Source: Microthrix sp041394405 (GTDB taxonomy: Bacteria > Actinomycetota > Acidimicrobiia > Acidimicrobiales > Microtrichaceae). From it: 64,000 nt of DNA. Positions 8,453 through 16,342 of the stretch are shown here, in pieces. The notes under the pieces are model-generated. The model was not told the origin of the DNA. It did not search any database and worked only from the letters and a program-made list of their open reading frames with translations. The stretch is taken from positions 258,664 to 322,663 of the forward strand of contig JAWKIF010000009.1 in assembly GCA_041394405.1 (NCBI GenBank), in the 5' to 3' direction. Position 1 is the stretch's first letter, and every line of letters starts with the position of its first letter. Both the position numbers and the translations under genes were made by a program.

Positions 8453-9856
8453 CTATGCCACGTGGGCGTCGGCCAGTTCGAGGGCCTCGTCGACCGCCGC
8501 CAACCCCGCCCGGACGTCCTCGGCGCTAGCGTTGCAGGGGGGCACGATGTGCACCCGGTTGAAGTGGGCGAACACCCAGACGCCCCGCTGGCGGCAGGCG
8601 GCCACCACGTCGGCCATGGGCTTCGCGTCGGCACCCGAGGCGTTGTAGGGAACCAGCATCTCCCGCGTCTCGCGGTTGCGCACCAATTCGATGGCCCAGA
8701 ACGCGCCCAGGCCCCGCACCTCCCCCACCGCCGGGTGCCGCTGGGCCATCGCCTCCAGCTCGGGGCCGATCACGTCGGTGCCCAACGACCGGGCCGCGGA
8801 CAGCGTGTCCTCCTCCCGGAAGATGCCGATGGAGGCCACCGCCGAGGCACAAGCCAGGGGATGGCCCGAGTAGGTGAGCCCGCCGGGATAGACGCGCTCG
8901 TCGAAGGTGGACGCGATGGCGTCGGAGATGATCACGCCGCCCAGGGGCACATAGCCCGAGTTCACACCCTTGGCGAAGCAGATGAGGTCTGGGGTGACGT
9001 CCCAGTGCTGCATGGCAAACCACTCGCCACAGCGGCCGAACCCGGCCATGACCTCGTCGGCGATCAGCATGATGCCGTGGCGGTCGCACAGCTCGCGGAC
9101 GCCCGCCAGGTAGCCATCCGGCGGCACCAGGATGCCGTTGGTGCCCACCACCGGTTCCACGATGATGGCCGCCACGTTGTGGGCGCCCTCGAACATCAGC
9201 AGTTCCTCGAGGTGCGCCAGCGCCCGTTCGCACTCCTCGGCCGGGCCGGAGGCCGCAAACGACGAGCGGTAGGGGTAGGGCCCAAAGAAGTGCACCACAC
9301 CGGGGATCGACGGCTCGGAGGGCCAACGGCGCGGGTCGCCCGTCAGGGTGATGGAACCGGCGGTGGCCCCGTGATAGCTGCGATGGGCCGCAAAAACCTT
9401 GTGGCGCCCGGTGTGCAGCCGGGCCATGCGGATGGCGTTCTCGTTGGCGTCGGCACCGCCGCTGGTGAAGAACACCCGGTTCAGCCCATCGGGGGCCACC
9501 CCGGCGATCAGCCGCGCCGCCTCGGACCGGTCGGCGTTGGCGTGAAACGGGGCGATGGTGCACAACCGTCCGGCGGCCTCGGCGATGGCGGCCACCAGCT
9601 TGGGGTGCTGGTGCCCCAGGTTCACGTTCATCAGCTGCGAGCTGAAGTCGAGATACGCCTTGCCCTCGAAGTCCCACATCCACGAACCCTCGGTGCGGGC
9701 GATGGCGACGGGATTGATCAACGCCTGGGCCGACCACGAGTGAAACACGTGCGCCCGATCGTTGGTGGAGGCATCCTCGCTGTTGTAGTAGCCGGGCCAC
9801 TCGGCGGCGGGCTCGGACATCGGCGGTGCCGACGGACGTGACGGGTGCTCGGCCAT
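8453..9856 (-). CDS. Class III PLP-dependent aminotransferase (omega-aminotransferase type)
   Basis: A 467-aa fold-type I enzyme. The PLP Lys is in CFAKGVNSGYVPLGG, with FFTSGGADANENAIR and LIADEVMAGFGRCGEW also typical. An ideal AGGAGG lies 6 nt before the chosen ATG, so the long frame upstream is rejected. The sequence resembles omega-amino acid:pyruvate or diamine aminotransferases; the amine donor cannot be read from sequence. It is followed on the same strand by the broken GH27 gene, with which it may have been co-transcribed. Confidence 0.85.
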   Translation of the reverse strand: MAEHPSRPSAPPMSEPAAEWPGYYNSEDASTNDRAHVFHSWSAQALINPVAIARTEGSWMWDFEGKAYLDFSSQLMNVNLGHQHPKLVAAIAEAAGRLCTIAPFHANADRSEAARLIAGVAPDGLNRVFFTSGGADANENAIRMARLHTGRHKVFAAHRSYHGATAGSITLTGDPRRWPSEPSIPGVVHFFGPYPYRSSFAASGPAEECERALAHLEELLMFEGAHNVAAIIVEPVVGTNGILVPPDGYLAGVRELCDRHGIMLIADEVMAGFGRCGEWFAMQHWDVTPDLICFAKGVNSGYVPLGGVIISDAIASTFDERVYPGGLTYSGHPLACASAVASIGIFREEDTLSAARSLGTDVIGPELEAMAQRHPAVGEVRGLGAFWAIELVRNRETREMLVPYNASGADAKPMADVVAACRQRGVWVFAHFNRVHIVPPCNASAEDVRAGLAAVDEALELADAHVA

Positions 9857-9956
9857 GGGGCGCCTCCTCGGCTTCGACGGGCGACCGCCCGGCGCGCATT
9901 CCGACGCCGGGGGCTTCACCCGTTGGTGACCGGCCGAGCATATGGGCCGACGGCGC

Positions 9957-10343
9957 TCAGTCGAGGGTGATGACGATGGCGGTGTCGCTGCCGCGGTCCT
10001 TCCCGAACAGCTTGCCGATCTGTGCGGTGAGGCTGATGAGGCGCACCTGCAGGCCGTACTTGGCCGCGATCTTGGCCCGAACACGATCGAAGTCGGCCCC
10101 CTGAAGCACCTGGGCGGTGCCCGGGACGGGCTCGGTGCCCTGGCGTGCGTTGCCGCGCAGGTCGGAGGGCTGCACCAACACCCGATTGTCCTGCCGCAGG
10201 CGCTTCACCTTCAGCGACGAGCCGGGCGTGGTGAACCCCAGGGTGCCGTCGCCCAGGTCGGCGATCCACACGGGCGTGGACGAACTGTCGCCGTTGCGCC
10301 GATAGGTGGTGAGGGCGACGTACTTCTCGCTGGCCAGGTCCAT
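9957..10343 (-). CDS. PPOX-class F420-dependent flavin-like oxidoreductase
   Basis: A 128-aa split-barrel protein. Motifs VALTTYRRNGDSSSTPVWI, LGFTTPGSSLKVKRL and VLVQPSDLRGNA match the small TIGR03666-like PPOX group that in actinomycetes binds F420. An AGGAG lies 6 nt before the chosen ATG (MDLASEKY); a start 8 codons earlier is possible. The substrate is unknown. The gene stands alone between the aminotransferase and P450 genes. Its presence implies that the host makes coenzyme F420. Confidence 0.8.
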   Translation of the reverse strand: MDLASEKYVALTTYRRNGDSSSTPVWIADLGDGTLGFTTPGSSLKVKRLRQDNRVLVQPSDLRGNARQGTEPVPGTAQVLQGADFDRVRAKIAAKYGLQVRLISLTAQIGKLFGKDRGSDTAIVITLD

Positions 10344-10401
10344 GAACGCTCCTTGGTCGGCCGCCAAGCTACCGCTGCGGTCCGCGGTGCCGGACGCCCG
10401 G

Positions 10402-11670
10402 TCAGCCGGCCGACAGGGGTGCGGTCGGGGTGAAGCGCACCGGCAGGCGCTTGATGCCGCCCACCAGGGGCATGCCTATCGAGTCGAGCGGCACGGGCTC
10501 GCCGACCGCCTCGATGTCGGGCAGGCGGGTGAGCAGCTGGCGGAAGGCCACGCCCACCTCCCGCCGGGCCAGGTGCGCGCCCAGGCAGAAGTGCGGCCCC
10601 GGCCCGCCGAAGCCCACGTGCGGGTTGGGGTCGCGCAGCACATCAAACCGCTCGGGATCGTCGAACACTCGAGGATCACGGTTGGCGGCGCCGTACAGCA
10701 TCACCAGCCGGTCGCCCTCCACGAAGTCGTGCCCGGCCAGGGTGAGGTCACGGGTAACCGTGCGCCGCATGTAGGTGACGGGCGAGGCCGCCCGCACGAT
10801 TTCCTCCACGGCGGTAGGCGTGACCCCCTCCAGGTCCTCCTGCCAGATGCGGCGCTGGTCCGGGTGACGGGCCAGCAGCGCCATGCCGTGGCTGATGGCC
10901 GTGCGGGTGGTGTCGTTGCCGGCCACCGCCAACAGGATGAAGAACGGCGCCACCTCGGTGGGGTCCAGCAGCTCCTCGCCCACGTCGTTGTGAACCAGCT
11001 GCGAGGTGAGATCGTCGGTGGGGTTGGCCAGCCGCTCGTGGGCCAGCTCGTTCATCAGGTTGGTCAGGTCCATCCCCGCCCCGAACAGGGTCATCATCGG
11101 GTCCCCGTCGCCCATGAACTCGGGGTCGCCGCCCCCCAGGATGATGTTGGTGGCCGTGAGCACCGTGTCGAACTCGGAGCGCGGGATGCCCATCATGTCG
11201 CAGATGACCAGCAGCGGGAACGGCTGCGAAAACGCCTCCACCAGGTCGGCCTCGCCGTCGGCGCAGAACCCGTCGATCACCTCGGCACAGATGGTGTCGA
11301 CCGAATCCATCACGGCCTGCAGGCGCCGGGGCGTGAACGAACGGCCCACGATGCCGCGCTGCCTGGCGTGCCGGGGGTCGTCCATGTTGATGAAGGACCC
11401 GAAGAACTCCAGGGCCTCCTCGGGCATGTCCAGCACCGAGACCGCCCCCTGGCCCGAGCAGAAGTCCTTCGGCCGCTTGGAGATCTCGATCACCTCGTCG
11501 TAGCGGGTGACGCCGTAGAACGCCTCGGTCTCGCCGGTGAGGGGATGGATGTAAGTGGTGTGGGCGAAGGGTCCGCGCTCGCGGATCTCGGCCATCTCCG
11601 CCATGCGCTCGTGGAGCTGCCGGTTCCAGAAGGATGGATCGGCCAAACGCGTGCTGCTCGCTGAACTCAC
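10402..11670 (-). CDS. Cytochrome P450 monooxygenase
   Basis: A 422-aa soluble bacterial P450. Heme-thiolate Cys362 is in FGGPGPHFCLGAHLA, the oxygen-activating I-helix motif is AGNDTT at 250-255, and the ExxR motif is EEIVR at 289-293. MDDPRHARQRGIVGRSFTPR is a common C-helix region. The GTG start has GGGGGACCT directly upstream. The overall look is close to actinobacterial steroid and fatty-acid side-chain hydroxylases (CYP124/125/142 type), but this rests on general resemblance. No ferredoxin gene is adjacent, so redox partners must be elsewhere. Confidence 0.9.
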   Translation of the reverse strand: MSSASSTRLADPSFWNRQLHERMAEMAEIRERGPFAHTTYIHPLTGETEAFYGVTRYDEVIEISKRPKDFCSGQGAVSVLDMPEEALEFFGSFINMDDPRHARQRGIVGRSFTPRRLQAVMDSVDTICAEVIDGFCADGEADLVEAFSQPFPLLVICDMMGIPRSEFDTVLTATNIILGGGDPEFMGDGDPMMTLFGAGMDLTNLMNELAHERLANPTDDLTSQLVHNDVGEELLDPTEVAPFFILLAVAGNDTTRTAISHGMALLARHPDQRRIWQEDLEGVTPTAVEEIVRAASPVTYMRRTVTRDLTLAGHDFVEGDRLVMLYGAANRDPRVFDDPERFDVLRDPNPHVGFGGPGPHFCLGAHLARREVGVAFRQLLTRLPDIEAVGEPVPLDSIGMPLVGGIKRLPVRFTPTAPLSAG

Positions 11671-11708
11671 AGGTCCCCCTGGTGTCGGTGTGGGGTCACG
11701 CTACGCGA

Positions 11709-13124
11709 TCACGGGGTGCCCACGGCGGTGACGAATGCCGCATGATCCCGTTGGTTCTGGTCGGCGTAGGCGGAGGAGAAACGCTCCATGGCGGCGGCCA
11801 TGGCCTTGCCGCCACCCAGATAGCCGCTGAGGGCGGCGGGATCGCCGGTGCGGGCATGTGCCCGGGCCAGGGTGTGGCCGCATGCCTCGGCGTAGACCGC
11901 CATCATCTCGGGCTCCATGGCATCGATGTTGGCCGACCCTTTGCCGTCCCACAGCTGGCGGAAGTAGTAGTCGTGCAGCCGGCCGTCGCCGCCACGCGCT
12001 TGATGCCACCCCAGGAAGATGTCGCTGGCGCTCTGGATCAACCGCTGCCCCTCCACCACCCGCTGCCCGTGGGTGGGCCACCGGCTGGCGCCCAGCGCGG
12101 GCTCCAACACGGAGGCCTCGGCCTCCTTCACCTGCAACAACAACGGGTCGCCGCTGTCGCGACCCACCAGCAGGGCCACCCAGCACCGCGTGCCCACGCT
12201 GCCAACTCCGACCACCTTGCGGGCGAGGTCGGCGAACCGGTATCGGTGCAGCACCAGTCGTCGGTCGGGCTGGAGGCTCTTGGCGTAGGAGCCGAGCGAG
12301 TGCCGGACCAGGCTCGCCACCTCCCGATGCTCAAAGGTGCTCAGCACCTCCTCGACCCGTTCCAGCAGGGGCGGATCGCTGACGAAGCGGGGCTCGCCGC
12401 CAACCTCGGCCACCAGCTTGTTGAACGCCCGCAGGTTGTTCTTCGAGCGGGCCTTGCGCAACAGGCGGTGGAACCGCTCCATGCTGGCCTTCGGCAGCTG
12501 GTCCCCCCACCGCGCCTCAATGTCGGCGGTGGTGAGGTGCGAATACCACACCTCCAGATAGCCGGCCTCGGCAAACTCGGCCATGGCCCGGCAGTAGGTC
12601 CGTGCCAGGTAGCGCTGAACCCGGCTGCGCGCCCGCTCGTCGAACCCATTGGACCGCGCCGCAATCTCGAAGCTGGCCGCCAAGCGCGCCAGGTCCCACT
12701 CGAAGGGACCCGGATGGGTTTCGTCGAAGTCGTTCAGATCGAAAACCAGCTGGCGCTCGGGCGAGGCAAAGATGCCGAAGTTGGCCAGGTGCGCGTCACC
12801 GCACAGCTGCACCTCCAGCCCCGTGGTGGGGCGGCCGCCCAGATCGGCGGCGAAGACCGCAGCTGCGCCCCGGTAGAAGGCAAAGGGCGATGCGCTCATC
12901 CGAGCGTGGCGGATGGGCACCAACTCCGGCACCCTGCTGGCTTCCTGGTCAGCCAGGATGGCCACCGGATCGCGCCGGTTGGGCGCCGGCGACCAGTCAC
13001 CCAGCGATGACCGGGGCACCCGGGCCCGCCGGGCCCGCCCCCACTCGGCTCGTTGGGCGGGCGTGTCGGCCGGCGGCGCGCCACCGGTGTGCGGCATGGG
13101 CCATTCGGGTTCGGCGGCGGTCAT
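11709..13124 (-). CDS. DUF2252 family protein
   Basis: A 471-aa protein with the DUF2252 hallmarks ASPFAFYRGAAAVFAADL, QLCGDAHLANFG and VFDLNDFDETHPGPFEWDL. The GDAH...N and DFD pattern recalls kinase-like aminoglycoside-phosphotransferase folds, but no activity is established for the family. An ATG at 13124 was chosen; a TTG nine codons upstream is the alternative. It is cytoplasmic and has no signal peptide. About 100 bp upstream lies the MoaD-like gene on the same strand, so it could be the last gene of that run. Confidence 0.85.
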   Translation of the reverse strand: MTAAEPEWPMPHTGGAPPADTPAQRAEWGRARRARVPRSSLGDWSPAPNRRDPVAILADQEASRVPELVPIRHARMSASPFAFYRGAAAVFAADLGGRPTTGLEVQLCGDAHLANFGIFASPERQLVFDLNDFDETHPGPFEWDLARLAASFEIAARSNGFDERARSRVQRYLARTYCRAMAEFAEAGYLEVWYSHLTTADIEARWGDQLPKASMERFHRLLRKARSKNNLRAFNKLVAEVGGEPRFVSDPPLLERVEEVLSTFEHREVASLVRHSLGSYAKSLQPDRRLVLHRYRFADLARKVVGVGSVGTRCWVALLVGRDSGDPLLLQVKEAEASVLEPALGASRWPTHGQRVVEGQRLIQSASDIFLGWHQARGGDGRLHDYYFRQLWDGKGSANIDAMEPEMMAVYAEACGHTLARAHARTGDPAALSGYLGGGKAMAAAMERFSSAYADQNQRDHAAFVTAVGTP

Positions 13125-13232
13125 CGGTCGTCCATGGGTTGGCTCCCTCAATGGGTCGCATCGCCGAAGGCGGCCGGCGAGCCGGGACCCAGACGGTAGG
13201 GGGCCGCGCCCGTCGCGTGCGCCATCGGCGGC

Positions 13233-13490
13233 TCAGCCGCCGGACAAGGCCTGCATCAGCACCACCTCGTCGGTGGGCTCCAACGCGCGCCCCAGGTCGG
13301 TCTCCACCGCCCGGTTCACGAAGACGCGCATGTGGGGTCGCAGCCGGCCCTGCTCGTCCACCACGCGAAACGCCATGCCCGGGTGGCGGGCATCCAGGTC
13401 ATCGAGCACCTCCGCGACCGTGTCGCCGACGGCCGGCACCTCGGCGGCGCCGTCGGTGTAGGACCGCAACGGCGTGGGGATGCGCACCAT
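13233..13490 (-). CDS. MoaD/ThiS-family ubiquitin-like protein
   Basis: An 85-aa beta-grasp protein ending in Gly-Gly (QALSGG), the terminus that is adenylated and thiocarboxylated in MoaD, ThiS and SAMP proteins. Other family pieces are VRIPTPLRSYTDG and HMRVFVNRAVETDL. The ATG overlaps the stop of the upstream propeller gene by one base (TGATG), so the two are coupled. No moaE, thiG or E1-like gene is near, so it probably serves a pathway other than simple molybdopterin or thiamine synthesis, or works with enzymes encoded elsewhere. Confidence 0.88.
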   Translation of the reverse strand: MVRIPTPLRSYTDGAAEVPAVGDTVAEVLDDLDARHPGMAFRVVDEQGRLRPHMRVFVNRAVETDLGRALEPTDEVVLMQALSGG

Positions 13491-14617
13491 CACGGCTGAG
13501 GACCGGCGGCCACCTCCACCGAGAGGATCTCCGGCAGGTGGGCGCCGATGCCGGCGAAGCCCTCCCCCTCATCGTTGCTGGCCCACAGCTCCCCTCCGGT
13601 CGTGCCGAAGTACACGCCGACCGGATCGGCCTGGTCGGTGCACATGGCCTGCCGCTTCACCGTGAACCAGCCTCGCTCGGGCAGGCCGGCGTCCTGCCGC
13701 ACCCAGGTGGCTCCGCCGTCGGCGGTGGCATACACCGCCGGGCGGCCGTCCGGGCTAGTGCGTGGCCACACGTCGGTGCCGTCCATAGGGAACACCCACG
13801 CCCGGTCGGGATCGCGAGGGTGCAGTTCGACCGGGAAGCCGATGTCGCCGATCTCCGCCGGCAGGTTGTCGCCGATGCGCACCCACCGTTGCTCAGGCCG
13901 GTCCAACCGGTAGAGCCCACAGTGGTTCTGCTGATAGAGCCGGTCGGGCAAGGCCGGATGCACCCGAACGCAGTGTGGATCGTGGCCAAACTCGGCGTCC
14001 GGGTCGGGCATGAACATGCCTTCGACCCCGGCGTTCAGTGGGTGCCAGTCGGCGCCGCCATCGGTGCTTTCGAACACGCCCCCGCTGGAGAGCCCGATGT
14101 AGAGATGGGCCGGGTCGCGCGGATCGACGTTGATCGAATGCAACATGGCGCCATCCGGCGTGCCCCGATGGGGGTACTCGGCCCACGTCTCCCACATGGG
14201 ATGGTCGCACCAGCCGTCCACCGGCGCCCAGGTGTCGCCGTGGTCGTCGCTGCGAAACAGCCCCTGGGGCACCCCGCCGCAGTACCAGGTGCCAGGTTGG
14301 TCGCCGTGCCCGGGCGTCAGCCAGAACGCCCGGTCCAGGCTGCGCTCCAGGCGGTCACCGGGGTGGAACGCCGGCGGCGAGGTGGCCTCGCCCCAGCTGG
14401 CGCCGCCATCCCCGGACGCGAACACCGTCGGCCCCAGGTGCCCCGTTCCGGCGGCCACCAACCACCGGTTCGGGTCTCGCGGGTCGGCCACGGCGTGCTG
14501 GATGACCTGGCCCAGGAACTGCGGTTCCGCCATCCGCCAGTTGGTGCGGCCCTCGTCGCTCTCGACGACGAAGAGCCCCTTGCGCGTCCCAACCAGCAAC
14601 GTGGTGTTCGTTGACAT
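13490..14617 (-). CDS. BNR/Asp-box beta-propeller protein (sialidase/VPS10-like)
   Basis: A 375-aa cytoplasmic propeller with at least four Asp-box turns: SGDGGASW, SDDHGDTW, STDGGADW and ATADGGATW, plus a worn SNDEGEGF. It begins TTLLVGTRKGLFVVESD and has no signal peptide, unlike true exo-sialidases, and the Arg triad of sialidases is not evident. An RBS (GGGGGA) precedes the ATG. It is coupled to the MoaD-like gene, and I recall this pairing in other actinobacteria, which suggests a shared but unknown job. Confidence 0.82.
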   Translation of the reverse strand: MSTNTTLLVGTRKGLFVVESDEGRTNWRMAEPQFLGQVIQHAVADPRDPNRWLVAAGTGHLGPTVFASGDGGASWGEATSPPAFHPGDRLERSLDRAFWLTPGHGDQPGTWYCGGVPQGLFRSDDHGDTWAPVDGWCDHPMWETWAEYPHRGTPDGAMLHSINVDPRDPAHLYIGLSSGGVFESTDGGADWHPLNAGVEGMFMPDPDAEFGHDPHCVRVHPALPDRLYQQNHCGLYRLDRPEQRWVRIGDNLPAEIGDIGFPVELHPRDPDRAWVFPMDGTDVWPRTSPDGRPAVYATADGGATWVRQDAGLPERGWFTVKRQAMCTDQADPVGVYFGTTGGELWASNDEGEGFAGIGAHLPEILSVEVAAGPQP

Positions 14618-14637
14618 GGTTCCCCCTGTAGTTCAGA

Positions 14638-16008
14638 TCAGAACGGCAACTTATCGGCCTGCAGGGTCCGCAGCTCGTCAAAGAGTTTGCGACACGACGT
14701 CTCGTCAGGTGGCGAACACGGGTCGTCGCGAACCGCTTCGAAGGCCTTGTCGGGATCGCCCTGCAGGGCGGCGTCGACCACCAGGTCCTGCAGCGCCACC
14801 TGGGTGTTCACCCATCCGGCCAGCGGTTCGCCCAGCGGGGCCATGACATCGGGGTGGAGGCCGTCGCCGTCAACGGTGGCACCCACCTCCACGATGGCGC
14901 CCTCGGTGACGTCGGGAAGCAGCCCGGTGTTGGGCACGTTGGCGGCCATGATCCACGTCGGCGTGTCGTTCCAGTTGGCGTCGACGATGCTCGCCACCTC
15001 CTCACCGGACAGGCCGGCCACCTGCATGGGCAGCGGCACCTTGGTGTCCGCCGCCCATCCGGCGGCCCGCTCGGCCACCACCATCACGGGTTCGTGAAAG
15101 TCCAGCGGACGGGGCATCCAGTCACACACGTCGAGCGCAAAGGGCAGGTACTCGCCGATGTGGCTGTCCACCGAGCAGGGCACCAGCCCGTACTCCCGGA
15201 CGACGTGGGCCACGAGCGGCGTGTAGTTGAACTCCAGCAGGCCGGCCCCGGGCAGCGTCCGGTCCAGCTGCTTGGCCAGCCGCTGGGTGCGGGGGGTGAA
15301 GTCGAAGGCCGGCTTCTCGAAGAACGCCCGGATGCGCGGCAGCAGATCCTCGCCGGTTCGGCGGTTGCGGAACTCGGTGAAGAACGTGAAGTGGTTGATG
15401 CCCGAGGCCTTGGCCTCCACGTCTCGCGGCTTCACCCGCAGCCGGCGGGCCAGGCGGTTGACCCCCATCGGCATCTCGTGGCACATGCCCACGTTGCGCA
15501 CGTTCGTACCCCGGTTGATGGCCAGCGTCACCCGGCTCATCGGGTTGGTCAGGTTGATCAGCAGCGCCTCGGGGCAGTAGCGCTCGATGTCGGCACAGAT
15601 GCCCAACGTGTTGGTGATGGACCGCAGCGAGTGAAACACCGCACCCGGGCCGCCGTTCTCGCCGTTGATCTGCCGGGCGCCGTGCCGGTTGGGCACCTCG
15701 TAGTCCTGCCGCCAGTGCTCGAACCGGCCGAACTCGGCGCTGGCCAGCACGTAGTCCGCTCCGTCGAGGGCCTCGGCGGCGTCGATGCTGCGGTCGAGCA
15801 CCACCGGTGCGCCGCAGGAGGCGTTGAGTTTGGCCGCGAAGCGATAGGCCCGATCGAGGCGTTCGGGGTTGACGTCGTGCAGCATCAGTCGGGCACCGGC
15901 CAGCCCGGGCGTGTGCACCACGTCGTTGACCATGGAGGGCCCAAACGACATGCCACCCGCACCCACCAGGGCGATCTTCGGGCCGTCGTTGGTGCACTGC
16001 TTGGACAT
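14638..16008 (-). CDS. Glycoside hydrolase family 4 (alpha-galactosidase/galacturonidase type)
   Basis: A 456-aa enzyme of the NAD- and Mn-dependent GH4 family. The Rossmann motif VGAGGMSFG is near the N-terminus. NLTNPMSR, MCHEMPMG (the metal-ligand Cys and adjacent His) and GINHFTFF are the expected GH4 signatures. GGGGA lies 6 nt before the chosen ATG; a GTG four codons earlier is the alternative. GH4 enzymes cleave by an oxidation-elimination route and act in the cytoplasm on imported sugars. Specificity within the family cannot be fixed. Only 20 bp separate it from the propeller gene downstream. Confidence 0.88.
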   Translation of the reverse strand: MSKQCTNDGPKIALVGAGGMSFGPSMVNDVVHTPGLAGARLMLHDVNPERLDRAYRFAAKLNASCGAPVVLDRSIDAAEALDGADYVLASAEFGRFEHWRQDYEVPNRHGARQINGENGGPGAVFHSLRSITNTLGICADIERYCPEALLINLTNPMSRVTLAINRGTNVRNVGMCHEMPMGVNRLARRLRVKPRDVEAKASGINHFTFFTEFRNRRTGEDLLPRIRAFFEKPAFDFTPRTQRLAKQLDRTLPGAGLLEFNYTPLVAHVVREYGLVPCSVDSHIGEYLPFALDVCDWMPRPLDFHEPVMVVAERAAGWAADTKVPLPMQVAGLSGEEVASIVDANWNDTPTWIMAANVPNTGLLPDVTEGAIVEVGATVDGDGLHPDVMAPLGEPLAGWVNTQVALQDLVVDAALQGDPDKAFEAVRDDPCSPPDETSCRKLFDELRTLQADKLPF

Positions 16009-16061
16009 GTCATTCCCCACTGAGCCGGCTGGCAGCGGCGCACACCCGTAGTGTTCTGCCG

Positions 16062-16336
16062 ATGAACGCGGCTGAGGTTAACGCCATGCTGGCCGAGCAC
16101 TTCCCTGGCGCCGGCGCCAGCTGCGTCGAACTCGGCGAATCGCACGCGCTCGCGTCGGCCGACGTGGGCACTACCTCAATCCGCCCCGGCGGCTACGTGT
16201 CCGGGCCCGCGCCGAGTTGGCCTCTGCCACTCGCAGCTCGGTGGTTGGGTCGATCGGCGTGTGGATGGACGACCGCCAGCACCGTCCCACCGCAGTGGCC
16301 CAGGGCACCTATGCCCTGCCCCGCGCCGGCCGGTAG
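16062..16336 (+). pseudogene. PaaI-family thioesterase remnant with internal deletion
   Basis: The first 48 codons read like a PaaI thioesterase N-terminus (MLAEHFPGAGA, then SIRPGGYVSGP). The expected central part of the hotdog domain is absent. From about 16207 a different frame gives RAELASATRSSVVGSIGV and AVAQGTYALPRAGR, ending at a TAG at 16334-16336, which matches the family's C-terminus. The two ends are therefore joined out of frame by a deletion of perhaps 50-60 codons. The remnant is squeezed between the GH4 start and the acyl-CoA synthetase end. Confidence 0.65.
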
Positions 16337-16342
16337 GCCGCC

